Assembly (NCBI RefSeq): GCF_014873945.1 | Contig: NZ_JADBEC010000001.1 | Location: 3,117,001 to 3,181,000, forward strand | Reading direction: 5' to 3' | From: Rhizobium viscosum | GTDB taxonomy: Bacteria > Pseudomonadota > Alphaproteobacteria > Rhizobiales > Rhizobiaceae | Length of the DNA stretch: 64,000 bases | In this document: positions 8,623-17,145 of the stretch, piece after piece | Layout: each line of letters begins with the position of its first letter | Position numbering within the stretch: position 1 is the first letter of the stretch | The notes under the pieces: model-generated | What the model saw: the letters and a program-made list of their open reading frames with translations, nothing else | Databases searched by the model: none | Told to the model about the DNA's origin: nothing | Position numbers and translations under genes: made by a program

Positions 8623-9633
8623 CTACAACCCGGACGTCTCTTGCAGCTTGCCGCGGGCTTTGATCATCGGGATCGCTTCGGAATAGCTGACACAGGCAAC
8701 ATCTGATCTGTGGCAAACGTCGCTCACCAGCCTGTCGAGCGCGCGCCAATAGGCGCCACCGTTCATTTCCACAAAGTGGAAGCCGAGCTGTAGGGGAGTG
8801 CGGCTGCCCGCATATTGCTTGTCGAAGGCTTCCTTGAAGGCGGCATAGGCGCGCTCTTCGAAAGCGGCGCTGTCAGCTGCATCCTCCTCGCCCTTGGAGT
8901 GGCGGACGAAGAGATTGTAATCCATGCCGATGATTGGCTTTTCACCCGGACCTTCGGGAATGAGAGGTAGGCCAAAGCGTATGATGCCGTCTTCCTCGAC
9001 GGGTATTGCCGGTCCCTTTGTGACGAGGCTCGCGTCATAGGTGAAGCCGGCCTTCTTTTCAGCTGCGACCATGTCGGCGCCGCCGCCTGTCGAAAGGTAG
9101 GGAGCGCGAAAGCCCCTGATGCCGCGATCGACGAGATCCCGCCAGCCGGCTGGCTCTTGCAGGCCGACGCTTCTCCAAGCGTTCTTCAATGTGGTCTTGA
9201 AAGTCGCATATTCGGCTGACCAGTCCGCTTCGCTCCATTGGCGGCCGTCGAAATGGCCGCAGGCGTGGCTGGAAATATCATGGCCTTCGAGGTGGGCGTG
9301 CCAGATATTGCCGAGGCGTTCGCGGATTTCGTCGTCACTCTGCGCAAAGCCCACATTGGATTTTCCGCGTTTCTGATGAGGGGCCTGGTAAGCCTGCTTC
9401 GCTTCCTGATTCATCAGGAAGGTGCAGGAGAGGAAGTAGGTGAAGTGCGCGCCGTTCCTTGCCGCCATTTCACGGCTTTTCTGCCAGAGCGCATTGTCAT
9501 GGGCGCCGTCGAAGGAAATGATGACGAGCTGCTTCGGCTTGTCTGCGGCGTGAGCAACAACAGGAAAAATCAGAGACAGGGCGAGGGAGGCGGAAAAAAT
9601 AGAACGAAACATGGGCACCGCGACAATTTGCAT
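8623..9633 (-). CDS. Secreted polysaccharide deacetylase-like protein
   Basis: A 336-residue protein with an N-terminal signal peptide (hydrophobic SIFSASLALSLIFPVVAHA). NodB-like motifs can be placed: IISFDGAHD for the catalytic/metal aspartate motif, ISSHACGHFDG with the two metal histidines, and FRAPYL for the arginine motif. The first motif departs from the usual TFDDG, so the substrate may not be a normal chitooligosaccharide or peptidoglycan. The start at 9633 is favoured over later ATGs by AGGAAA seven bases upstream. It is divergent from the nnrU-like gene. Confidence 0.75.
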   Translation of the reverse strand: MQIVAVPMFRSIFSASLALSLIFPVVAHAADKPKQLVIISFDGAHDNALWQKSREMAARNGAHFTYFLSCTFLMNQEAKQAYQAPHQKRGKSNVGFAQSDDEIRERLGNIWHAHLEGHDISSHACGHFDGRQWSEADWSAEYATFKTTLKNAWRSVGLQEPAGWRDLVDRGIRGFRAPYLSTGGGADMVAAEKKAGFTYDASLVTKGPAIPVEEDGIIRFGLPLIPEGPGEKPIIGMDYNLFVRHSKGEEDAADSAAFEERAYAAFKEAFDKQYAGSRTPLQLGFHFVEMNGGAYWRALDRLVSDVCHRSDVACVSYSEAIPMIKARGKLQETSGL

Positions 9634-9741
9634 TGCGGTTTTCCTGTTACAGAAATGCGGCGAAGCTGCGGTCTTACTGGCATTTTTCACAGTCTGCCGG
9701 TAATTCATTGCTGACCGTCAAAATAGGAAAACCAGATCACC

Positions 9742-10338
9742 ATGGCTCTGCTCGTCCTCAGCCTCATTCTCTTCCTCGGCCTGCACCTGATCCGCGTCGT
9801 CGTGCCGGGCTTCCGGCAGGCGATGATCGACAGGGTCGGCAAGCCGGCCTGGATCGCCTTCCACTCGATTGCCAGCATCCTGACGCTGATCTTCGTCATC
9901 TACGCCTTTGGCGCCGCCAGCAGCGAGCCGATCGGCATGCTCTACAATCCGCCGATGGGCATGGCGCATCTCACCGTCACCCTCATGCTGATCGCGGTGA
10001 TCTGTCTCGTCGCTGGCTTCCTGCCCGCCGGTTATATCAAGACGAAGACGAAACACCCGATCGTTCTGTCGGTGAAGATCTGGGCGCTTGCCCATCTTCT
10101 GTCGAATGGCGAGGCCTATTCGGTGCTGCTCTTTGCTGCATTCCTCGCTTGGGGCGTAGTGATGCGCATCTCGCTGAAGCGGCGCCAGCGGCGTGGCGAG
10201 ATCACGCTGCCGGTCTTCGTTTCGGCCAAATATGACATCTATGCTGTCATCATCGGCGTGATTGTCTGGGCGCTGGTGATCTGGCGCGTTCACGAATGGC
10301 TGATCGGTGTAGCACCCCTGCCGATGCTTGCTTCGTGA
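9742..10338 (+). CDS. NnrU-family membrane protein
   Basis: A 198-residue inner-membrane protein with about six hydrophobic segments and the NnrU motifs LGLHLIRVVVPGFRQ, AWIAFHSIAS and KIWALAHLLSNGEA. NnrU was named from nitric-oxide reduction loci in Rhodobacter but is widespread in Rhizobiales without denitrification genes nearby, as here, and its biochemical role is not settled. The family is related to the isoprenylcysteine methyltransferase-like fold. No denitrification gene is in the window, so I would not assign it to that pathway. Confidence 0.85.
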   Translation: MALLVLSLILFLGLHLIRVVVPGFRQAMIDRVGKPAWIAFHSIASILTLIFVIYAFGAASSEPIGMLYNPPMGMAHLTVTLMLIAVICLVAGFLPAGYIKTKTKHPIVLSVKIWALAHLLSNGEAYSVLLFAAFLAWGVVMRISLKRRQRRGEITLPVFVSAKYDIYAVIIGVIVWALVIWRVHEWLIGVAPLPMLAS

Positions 10339-10439
10339 CGATTCTGCGATATCCCCCTTACAACGGCCGCAAAATGGAGTAGAAGGCCCGACAATGTGCG
10401 TTTTGCACTGTGCATGGGTATCCGCGGCCGGAGACGAGA

Positions 10440-11123
10440 ATGGCATTCAACGACGACAGCTTCATTCGTGAAGTCAATGAGGAACTGCGTTCCGACCAGA
10501 TGAAGGGCGCATGGCGCCGGTTCGGCCGCTATATCATTGCCGTTGCCGTTCTTATCGTCCTCGGAACCATCGGCAAAGTCGCCTACGAATACTGGGACAG
10601 CAACCAGTCCTCCGGCGCCGGTGACCAGTTTCTGGCGGCGATGAAGCTTGCTGACGAGAACAAGACGGATGAGGCGCTCGCCGCTCTCGACAAGCTGGAG
10701 AAGGAAGGCCACGGCGCTTACCCGGTTCTGGCGCGCATGCGTGCTGCGACCGTTCAATCGCAGAAGGGCGATAATGCCGCCGCGATCGCGTCTTTCCAGA
10801 CCATCGCCAAGGACAAGTCCGTTCCGGCTGCCGTGCAGGATGCCGCCAAGATGCGCGCCGGCTGGCTGCTGATCGAGAACGGCACCTATGAGCAGGTCTC
10901 TGCCGCCGTCGAGGAAATGGCCGTGCCGGGGAATGCCTTCCGCCATTCGGCACGCGAGGCGCTTGGTCTTGCCGCCTACAAGGCCGGCAACATGGCGCAG
11001 GCGCGTCAGTGGTTCCAGTCGATCGTCGACGATGTGGACAGTCCGCGCGGTGTTGCCAATCGTGCCCATATGATGCTTGATCTCATCACCGCATCCGGCA
11101 AGGCGCCCGCCGCGCAGGGCTGA
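10440..11123 (+). CDS. YfgM-like single-pass membrane TPR protein
   Basis: A 227-residue protein with a short cytoplasmic N-terminus, one membrane helix at about residues 25-45 (YIIAVAVLIVLGTIGKVAYEY region) and a periplasmic tetratricopeptide-like part. This layout matches YfgM, which associates with the SecYEG translocon and periplasmic chaperones. The ATG at 10440 is preceded by GGAGACGAGA. In many proteobacteria yfgM lies upstream of bamB and der; here it is directly upstream of der with a 15-base gap, so the two are probably one operon and bamB is missing from the cluster. Confidence 0.85.
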   Translation: MAFNDDSFIREVNEELRSDQMKGAWRRFGRYIIAVAVLIVLGTIGKVAYEYWDSNQSSGAGDQFLAAMKLADENKTDEALAALDKLEKEGHGAYPVLARMRAATVQSQKGDNAAAIASFQTIAKDKSVPAAVQDAAKMRAGWLLIENGTYEQVSAAVEEMAVPGNAFRHSAREALGLAAYKAGNMAQARQWFQSIVDDVDSPRGVANRAHMMLDLITASGKAPAAQG

Positions 11124-11138
11124 GCTTAAGGGAAAATA

Positions 11139-12563
11139 ATGAGTTTTACGGTCGCCATCGTCGGACGCCCGAATGTTGGCAAGTCGACGCTTTTCAATCG
11201 TCTGGTCGGGAAGAAGCTAGCGCTTGTCGATGACACGCCGGGTGTGACGCGTGACCGCCGGCCGGGTGAGGCGCGGCTTGTCGATCTGCGTTTTACGATT
11301 GTCGATACGGCAGGCCTCGAAGATGTAACGGATGAGAGCCTGCAGGGTCGCATGCGTCAGCAAACGGAAGCGGCAATCGACGAGGCCGATCTGTCTCTGT
11401 TCATCGTGGATGCCAAAACGGGGCTGACGCCTGTCGACACGGCCCTTGGCGAGATGTTGCGCCGGCGCGGCAAGCCCGTCGTGCTCGTCGCCAACAAGTC
11501 CGAAGCGCGCGGTTCCGACAGCGGTTTCTACGATGCCTATTCGCTTGGGCTCGGCGAACCGGTGCCGATTTCAGCCGAACATGGGCAGGGCATGCTCGAT
11601 CTGCGCGACGCCATCGTTGCGGCACTCGGCGAGGATGTCGCTTATCCGTCGAAAGAAGACGTCGCTGTCACCGATGTCGATCTGCCGCAATCATCGGGTG
11701 AAGAGGACGAGGAAGACGAAGAGCCCGCTTACGACGACAGCAAGCCGCTGCGCGTGGCAATTGTCGGTCGCCCGAATGCCGGCAAGTCGACACTCATCAA
11801 CCGCTTTCTTGGCGAGGACCGGCTGCTGACGGGGCCGGAAGCCGGCATCACGCGCGATTCCATCTCCGTGGAATGGGACTGGCGCGGACGGACCATCAAG
11901 ATGTTCGATACGGCCGGCATGCGCCGCAAGGCCAAGGTGATCGAGAAGCTGGAAAAGCTTTCGGTCGCCGATGCGCTACGTGCCATCCGCTTCGCCGAGA
12001 CAGTTGTTATCGTCTTCGACGCGACGATTCCCTTCGAGAAGCAGGATCTGCATATCGTCGACCTGGTGCTGCGCGAAGGCCGCGCGGCCGTTCTCGCCTT
12101 CAACAAATGGGACATGATCGAGGATCGTCAGGCGGTGCTTGCCGACCTGCGCGAAAAGACCGACCGGCTGCTGCCGCAGGCACGCGGCATCCGCGCCGTG
12201 CCGATTTCCGGCCAGACCGGCTGGGGCCTCGACAAGCTCATGCAGTCGATCATCGATACGGACCGTGTCTGGAACAAGCGCATCTCCACTGCCAAGCTCA
12301 ATCGCTGGCTGGAGCAGCAGCAGGTTCAGCATCCGCCACCGGCTGTGTCCGGCCGCCGTATCAAGCTCAAATATATGACGCAGGTAAAGGCGCGCCCGCC
12401 GGCCTTCATGGTGTCCTGCACCCGGTCGGATGCCCTGCCGGAATCCTATACGCGTTATCTGATCAACGGATTGCGGGCGGATTTCGATATGCCGAGCGTG
12501 CCGATCCGGATCCACTACCGGTCGCCGGACAATCCGTTTGAGGGCAAGAAGAGGCGGACCTAA
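11139..12563 (+). CDS. der: Ribosome biogenesis GTPase Der (EngA)
   Basis: A 474-residue protein with the unique double-GTPase layout of Der, which acts in maturation of the 50S ribosomal subunit and is essential in most bacteria. The first P-loop is GRPNVGKST near residue 8 and the second GRPNAGKST near residue 210, each with its own NKSE/NKWD-type specificity motif. An acidic linker ([10 protein letters not shown], about 188-198) separates them, and a KH-like domain fills the last 110 residues. AAGGGA lies just before the ATG. It follows the YfgM-like gene closely. Confidence 0.97.
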   Translation: MSFTVAIVGRPNVGKSTLFNRLVGKKLALVDDTPGVTRDRRPGEARLVDLRFTIVDTAGLEDVTDESLQGRMRQQTEAAIDEADLSLFIVDAKTGLTPVDTALGEMLRRRGKPVVLVANKSEARGSDSGFYDAYSLGLGEPVPISAEHGQGMLDLRDAIVAALGEDVAYPSKEDVAVTDVDLPQSSGEEDEEDEEPAYDDSKPLRVAIVGRPNAGKSTLINRFLGEDRLLTGPEAGITRDSISVEWDWRGRTIKMFDTAGMRRKAKVIEKLEKLSVADALRAIRFAETVVIVFDATIPFEKQDLHIVDLVLREGRAAVLAFNKWDMIEDRQAVLADLREKTDRLLPQARGIRAVPISGQTGWGLDKLMQSIIDTDRVWNKRISTAKLNRWLEQQQVQHPPPAVSGRRIKLKYMTQVKARPPAFMVSCTRSDALPESYTRYLINGLRADFDMPSVPIRIHYRSPDNPFEGKKRRT

Positions 12564-12627
12564 CCCGCTTCTTGTTGTCGCCTTGCCGCTTGGGCCAGAG
12601 TGGGTTTGCCGGACGCGCCGATAGCCC

Positions 12628-13065
12628 TCAAGACGCGCTCTTATTCAAAGCTTCGCGCAGCGCGACGATTTCCGCCTGCAGCCGGACAAGCTGATCCGCG
12701 TCGCGGCCGCTTGCGTCGATGATACAGCCCGGTACGGTCTCAGCCTTTTTCTTCAGCCGCTTGCCTTCTTCCGTCAAGTGCAGCACGACGACACGCTCGT
12801 CCTGCCTGCTGCGTTCGCGGCGGATGTAGCCTGCTGTTTCCAGGCGTTTGAGGAGAGGGGTCAGTGTGCTCGATTCCAGGAACAGCTTTTCGCCGAGACC
12901 GCCGACGGTCTGGCCGTCTTCTTCCCAGAGGCAGACCATCGCCAGATATTGCGGGTAGGTGAGGCCGAGTTCGTCGAGCAGAGGTTTGTAGACGCGGTTG
13001 AAGGCGTGGCTTGCGGTATAGACGGCAAAACAGATGAAACTTTCGAGTTTCAGTTGGTTCGACAT
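12628..13065 (-). CDS. MarR-family regulator, OhrR-like
   Basis: A 145-residue winged-helix repressor closely similar in layout to OhrR: the FICFAVYTASHAF N-terminus with a cysteine at residue 12 where OhrR has its peroxide-sensing cysteine, then LGLTYPQYLAMVCLWE, LFLESSTLTPLLKRLE and the DERVV wing. OhrR proteins derepress on organic-hydroperoxide oxidation of that cysteine. The start at 13065 has GGAG upstream. The divergent gene, however, is a secreted esterase and not an ohr peroxidase, so the inducer may differ. Confidence 0.88.
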   Translation of the reverse strand: MSNQLKLESFICFAVYTASHAFNRVYKPLLDELGLTYPQYLAMVCLWEEDGQTVGGLGEKLFLESSTLTPLLKRLETAGYIRRERSRQDERVVVLHLTEEGKRLKKKAETVPGCIIDASGRDADQLVRLQAEIVALREALNKSAS

Positions 13066-13094
13066 GGCACGATCTCCAAAACCGCGAGATATTA

Positions 13095-13164
13095 TATCGT
13101 GCGATAAATAATCGTAGACGCTTTTAATGCATGGCAGCCATGCAATAATTTCTATCGTACGGTA
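13095..13164. promoter_or_regulatory. Divergent operator region: two TATCGT-type boxes and a 17-bp palindrome
   Basis: Between the MarR gene and the esterase gene lie TATCG-TG-CGATA (13095-13106) and TATCG-TA-CGGTA (13153-13164), 58 bases apart centre to centre, and between them a perfect 17-base palindrome with TGCATGGC arms (13128-13144). A related GTGCGATA half lies at 13174-13181. The repeated box near both start sites suggests MarR binding that controls both genes. This box differs from the ohr box known for OhrR. Confidence 0.6.
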
Positions 13165-13229
13165 ATTTGTCGTGTGCGATATAAAATCGTGTTCAGGACG
13201 AACGCAACAAACCCGAAGAGGACACGACA

Positions 13230-14243
13230 ATGTCGACGATCAAGACCGCAGTTTCCGCAGCAGCAATCCTGGCAGCTTCCACTGCCGCAGCGTTTGCCGA
13301 TCCGGTACTGGAACCGACAACGCAGAAATTCATCGATAGTCTGGCCGGCTCCAAGCCGATCTACACGTTCTCGCCTGCCGATGCCCGCAACATTCTCTCT
13401 GGCGCCCAGAAGGGCGACGTGAAGAAGCTCGCCGCTCAGGAAGAAGATAAGGTCATTAAGGTCGGCCCGACCGGCAGCGTCAAGCTGCGCATCGTTCGCC
13501 CTGAGGGCGCCAAGGGCACGCTGCCTGTCGTCATGTATTTCCACGGCGGGGGCTGGGTGCTGGGAGATGCCGACACACATGACCGGCTGGTTCGCGAAAT
13601 CGCCAATGGCGCCAAGGCTGCCGTCGTCTTCGTCGATTATGACCGCTCGCCGGAAGCCCGTTACCCGATCGCTATCGAGCAGGCTTACGCGGCCACGAAA
13701 TACGTCGCCGAGCATGCCAAGGAATTCCACGTGGATGCCAGCCGGCTCGCCGTTGCCGGCGATAGCGTCGGTGGCAATATGACTGCCGCCGTGACGCTGC
13801 TTGCCAAGGAGCGCGGCGGTCCTGCCATCGACCAGCAGGTGCTCTTCTACCCTGTCACCGACGCCAATTTCGACACCGGTTCCTACAATCAGTTTGCCAA
13901 TGGCCCGTGGCTGACCAAGGAAGCCATGAAGTGGTTCTGGAATGCCTATCTGCCTGACGAAGCCAAGCGTAAGGAGCCCACCGCTTCGCCGCTGCAGGCT
14001 TCCCTTGAGCAGCTGAATGGTCTGCCGCCAGCACTCGTCATCGTCGATGAAAACGACGTGCTGCGCGACGAAGGAGAAGCCTATGCCCGCAAGCTGTCGC
14101 AAGCAGGCGTAAAGGTCACGTCGATCCGCTACAACGGCACGATCCACGACTTCGTACTGCTCAACGCGATTGCCGAAACACCGGCTGTTCGCAGCGCCAT
14201 TTCTGTCGCCAACGATACGCTGCGGGCTGCCCTTCAGAAGTAA
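13230..14243 (+). CDS. Secreted alpha/beta hydrolase, HSL-type esterase
   Basis: A 337-residue protein with a clear signal peptide ending near AAAFA (residue 22). The hormone-sensitive-lipase motifs are present: HGGGW for the oxyanion hole, GDSVGG around the nucleophilic serine, DENDVLRDEG with the acid and a TIHDF histidine near the C-terminus. It would act in the periplasm or outside the cell on short-chain esters or acylated compounds. It is divergent from and probably repressed by the OhrR-like regulator. A terminator starts 25 bases after the stop codon. Confidence 0.9.
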   Translation: MSTIKTAVSAAAILAASTAAAFADPVLEPTTQKFIDSLAGSKPIYTFSPADARNILSGAQKGDVKKLAAQEEDKVIKVGPTGSVKLRIVRPEGAKGTLPVVMYFHGGGWVLGDADTHDRLVREIANGAKAAVVFVDYDRSPEARYPIAIEQAYAATKYVAEHAKEFHVDASRLAVAGDSVGGNMTAAVTLLAKERGGPAIDQQVLFYPVTDANFDTGSYNQFANGPWLTKEAMKWFWNAYLPDEAKRKEPTASPLQASLEQLNGLPPALVIVDENDVLRDEGEAYARKLSQAGVKVTSIRYNGTIHDFVLLNAIAETPAVRSAISVANDTLRAALQK

Positions 14244-14246
14244 GGG

Positions 14247-15431
14247 TCAGTCAGCGGAAGGAAGAGGCCCGGCGGGATCGCCGGGTTTTTTGCTTCTTGG
14301 AAGGGATTTGGTGGCGTATTGCCACGCCTTCTTCCATTTCGGCGTGATGACGCCGTTGGCGGCGCGGATATTGTTGATGAACTGCAGCGTCGCCGTTTCC
14401 CAGGAATATTGCATAGCAAGCTCGCGCGCCTTTTCCCGCGAGCCGGAAAGCGCCGCAAGGCAGGCCGCCCGCAGATCCCCGTTCAGCGCACCGACGGCGC
14501 TGTCCTCGCCGATAATATCCAGCGGGCCGGTGACGGGATAGGCGGCAACGGGAACGCCCGAGGCAAGCGCTTCCAAAATGGTGTTGCCGAATGTATCCGT
14601 CAGCGACGGGAAGACGAAGACATCGGCCTGCGCATAGGCCTTTGCCAGTTCCTCGCCGAATTTCACGCCGGTGAAATGCACATCCGGATAGCGTTCTTCG
14701 AGTTCGGCGCGTGCGGGGCCGTCGCCGACCACGACTTTCGAACCGGGCAGATCGAGATCCAGGAAGGCCGGCAGGTTCTTTTCCAGCGCAACGCGGCCGA
14801 CCGTCATGAAGATCGGGCGGGCAAGGCCGAAGGGCTTTTCCTCCAGTGGCATCGGATGAAATTGCGTGGCATCGATGCCGCGGCTCCAGGGCATCAAGTT
14901 CTTAATGCCCTTGGCGGACAGTTCGCGGGCGAGACTGGGGGTGGCCACCATGCAGCCGGCGCCGCCATTATGGAACCAGCGCACGAAAGCGTAGAGCCAG
15001 CCCTGAGGGATCGGCAGGCGAGCCGACACATATTCGGGAAAGCGGGTGTGGTAGCTGGTGGAAAAGGGCATGCGCTTGCGGATGCACCAGCGCCGCGCCG
15101 ACAGGCCGAGCGGCCCCTCCGTTGCGATGTGGACGTAAGACGGATTGTGCTTTTCGATCTCGCGGGCGATGCGGCGGTACCAGGCGATCGACAGGCGGAT
15201 CTCGGGGTAGGTGGGGCAGGGGATGCTGGCGAAACGCTCTGGCGTCACCATCGAGACTTCGACACCCATCCTGGCCAGTTCGCGATTGGTGTTCTCGATC
15301 GAGCGGACGACGCCATTGACCTGCGGATGCCAGGCGTCAGTCACGATCACCAGCCGCTCCGGCACGGCTCCGGCTGCTGCGGCACTAGCCCAGCTTTCGC
15401 CGCTATATGAATTTGACGGACGTTGCAGCAT
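14247..15431 (-). CDS. Glycosyltransferase family 4 (GT-B fold)
   Basis: A 394-residue cytoplasmic or membrane-associated glycosyltransferase. The N-terminal Rossmann domain begins RLVIVTDAWHPQVNGVVRS, a stretch typical of the SqdX/MgtA-like branch that adds sugars to lipids. The C-terminal nucleotide-sugar half has TVGRVALEKN, VGDGPARAELEERYP and the EX7E-type FPSLTDTFGNTILEALASG. A lipid or phosphatidyl-inositol acceptor is likely but not provable. The ATG at 15431 is used because it opens the conserved region and follows GGAAATGGAA. It converges on the esterase gene with a 3-base gap between stop codons. Confidence 0.85.
   Translation of the reverse strand: MLQRPSNSYSGESWASAAAAGAVPERLVIVTDAWHPQVNGVVRSIENTNRELARMGVEVSMVTPERFASIPCPTYPEIRLSIAWYRRIAREIEKHNPSYVHIATEGPLGLSARRWCIRKRMPFSTSYHTRFPEYVSARLPIPQGWLYAFVRWFHNGGAGCMVATPSLARELSAKGIKNLMPWSRGIDATQFHPMPLEEKPFGLARPIFMTVGRVALEKNLPAFLDLDLPGSKVVVGDGPARAELEERYPDVHFTGVKFGEELAKAYAQADVFVFPSLTDTFGNTILEALASGVPVAAYPVTGPLDIIGEDSAVGALNGDLRAACLAALSGSREKARELAMQYSWETATLQFINNIRAANGVITPKWKKAWQYATKSLPRSKKPGDPAGPLPSAD
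14268..14291 (+). terminator. Terminator of the esterase gene, inside the convergent glycosyltransferase gene
   Basis: CCCGGCG (14268-14274) pairs with CGCCGGG (14279-14285) around GGAT, followed by six Ts. It terminates plus-strand transcription of the esterase. The hairpin lies within the last 15 codons of the converging glycosyltransferase gene, so its sequence also encodes protein. Confidence 0.9.
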
Positions 15432-15646
15432 GCTTCCATTTCCATCAGCGTCGCTTAGTTCTGGCAACGCACAACCCCTGGCGGGGTTCCGGAATGGCGA
15501 TTCCCGCTTGTCTATTCTGGCGGAAGTGCATGATGGAAATATTACAGCCCTGAGCGAGTGTTTACAGGACGTTATGCCGGGAGAAGCCAGCAATTATGTC
15601 GGCGATGAATGGCCGGAAGGCGTTTTGCGCCTTGAAAAGGAACGGC

Positions 15647-15664
15647 GCCGGCGGGGAGGCCGGC
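15647..15664 (-). terminator. Probable terminator after glnII
   Basis: GCCGGC (15647-15652) pairs with GCCGGC (15659-15664) around a six-base loop, 14 bases after the glnII stop on the minus strand. The minus-strand continuation GCCGTTCCTTTTC is only moderately U-rich, so termination may be partial and read-through into the glycosyltransferase gene is possible. Confidence 0.5.
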
Positions 15665-15677
15665 ACCGCATTAAAAC

Positions 15678-16718
15678 TTAGGCTGCAGCCGAAGCGAAGC
15701 CGGAAGTCGGGACTTCCGAGATGGTCTTCAGAACCTGCGAGGCGATCTGGTAGGGGCAGCCCTGGGAGTTCGGGCGGCGATCTTCGAGGTAGCCCTTGTA
15801 GTCGTTCTTCACGAAGGAGTGCGGAACGCGGATCGAGGCGCCACGGTCAGCAACACCGTAGGAGAACTTGTTCCACGGAGCCGTCTCGTGCTTGCCGGTC
15901 AGACGCTTGTCGTTGTCGGGGCCGTAAACGTTGATGTGGTCCATCAGGTTCTTGTCGAACTGGGCCATCAGCGCTTCGAAATAGGCCTTGCCGCCAACTT
16001 CGCGCATGAACTTGGTCGAGAAGTTGCAATGCATGCCCGAACCGTTCCAGTCGGTGTCGCCGAGCGGCTTGCAGTGATACTCGATGTCGATGCCGTATTT
16101 TTCGGTCAAGCGCTGCAGGAGATAGCGCGCCATCCAGATCTGGTCGGCGGCCTTCTTGGAGCCCTTGCCAAAAATCTGGAATTCCCACTGGCCCTTGGCC
16201 ACTTCGGCATTGATGCCTTCGTGGTTGATGCCGGCTGCGAGGCAGAGGTCGAGATGCTCTTCGACGATTTCGCGGGCAACCGAACCGACATTCGAGTAGC
16301 CGACGCCGGTGTAATACGGGCCCTGCGGAGCCGGGTAGCCGCTCTCCGGGAAACCGAGCGGACGGCCGTTTTCGTAGAAGAAATATTCCTGTTCGAAGCC
16401 GAACCAGGCATCTTCGTCGTCGAGGATGGTCGCACGGGCGTTGCTTGCATGCGGGGTCACGCCATCCGGCATCATGACTTCGCACATGACGAGCACGCCG
16501 TTGGTGCGGGCCGGATCGGGATAGATGGCGACGGGCTTCAGCACGCAGTCAGAGCTGCGGCCTTCAGCCTGCATCGTCGACGAACCATCGAAGCCCCAGA
16601 GCGGGAGCTGTTCGAGCGTCGGGAAATTATCGAATTCCTTGATCTGCGTCTTGCCACGCAGGTTCGGTACCGGGGTGTACCCATCGAGCCAAATATACTC
16701 GAGCTTATACTTTGTCAT
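15678..16718 (-). CDS. glnII: Glutamine synthetase type II (GSII)
   Basis: A 346-residue glutamine synthetase of the eukaryote-like type II, making glutamine from glutamate, ammonia and ATP. Clear motifs are LPLWGFDGSST, the metal-binding FGFEQEYFF, GINAEVAKGQWEFQ, SGMHCNFSTKFMR and the RGASIRVPH segment. Rhizobia carry GSII besides the adenylylated GSI; GSII is not adenylylated and is controlled by transcription. A sigma-54 type promoter lies upstream (16805-16820) and the divergent neighbour is gstI, known in R. leguminosarum to inhibit GSII translation. The start at 16718 follows a GAGAG tract. Confidence 0.97.
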   Translation of the reverse strand: MTKYKLEYIWLDGYTPVPNLRGKTQIKEFDNFPTLEQLPLWGFDGSSTMQAEGRSSDCVLKPVAIYPDPARTNGVLVMCEVMMPDGVTPHASNARATILDDEDAWFGFEQEYFFYENGRPLGFPESGYPAPQGPYYTGVGYSNVGSVAREIVEEHLDLCLAAGINHEGINAEVAKGQWEFQIFGKGSKKAADQIWMARYLLQRLTEKYGIDIEYHCKPLGDTDWNGSGMHCNFSTKFMREVGGKAYFEALMAQFDKNLMDHINVYGPDNDKRLTGKHETAPWNKFSYGVADRGASIRVPHSFVKNDYKGYLEDRRPNSQGCPYQIASQVLKTISEVPTSGFASAAA

Positions 16719-16804
16719 CGCGACTCTCTCTGCTGCGAACTTGAGCAAATCCTGAGGCAGTAGACGCAAGAGTGCGCTCTCCCGCCAGGGGATGCCTCTT
16801 CTAA

Positions 16805-16820
16805 AGCACGTAGCGTGCCA
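16805..16820 (-). promoter_or_regulatory. Sigma-54 promoter of glnII
   Basis: Read on the minus strand the site is TGGCACG-CTAC-GTGCT. It has GG and GC separated by exactly ten bases, and the -24 element TGGCACG is a perfect match to the RpoN consensus; the -12 element GTGCT has one change from TTGCT. The expected transcript start is near 16794, leaving a leader of about 75 bases before glnII. This agrees with the known NtrC/RpoN control of rhizobial glnII. Confidence 0.88.
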
Positions 16821-17040
16821 GATCCGGCAATCGACATAAAAAATTTACGAATCACTCCGCCAGCGCGATTTCAAAGCCGATCCGGCGGAGGGCCTGACGG
16901 AGCCGGTATACGGCTATCCGCGTTGAGATGGGCATTTTCCGTCTTGGAACCGGATGAAAATTCCGGCGTTTAGGTTGACGGATGAAGTTTTAAACAAATC
17001 AGCGCGAGCTTAATCAGGAAATGCTGTGTCGGTCGTTTAT

Positions 17041-17100
17041 AATTGCACCATTGCCCTTATTTTGTGCAATTTGCATAAACTATGTGCATTATGCTACTAT
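17041..17100. promoter_or_regulatory. NtrC-like sites overlapping a gstI promoter
   Basis: Two elements resemble NtrC sites. AATTGCAC (17041-17048) and GTGCAATT (17064-17071) form a wide inverted repeat, and 17072-17088 has TGCA at both ends of a 17-base span with GTGCA at the right, the dimensions of an NtrC site. A sigma-70-like promoter for gstI can be drawn as TTGCAT (17071-17076), 18 bases, TACTAT (17095-17100). The NtrC-like site covers this promoter, which would fit repression of gstI while glnII, about 250 bases away, is activated. Confidence 0.6.
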
Positions 17101-17145
17101 GCAGACCGTGAATGTTGATAGGCCGAACTAAAGGAAGGCTATCTC

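Noticed and set aside
17101..17145. Sigma-54 promoter for gstI
   Set aside because: No GG-N10-GC arrangement occurs on the plus strand before gstI; a sigma-70-like promoter under NtrC-like sites fits better.
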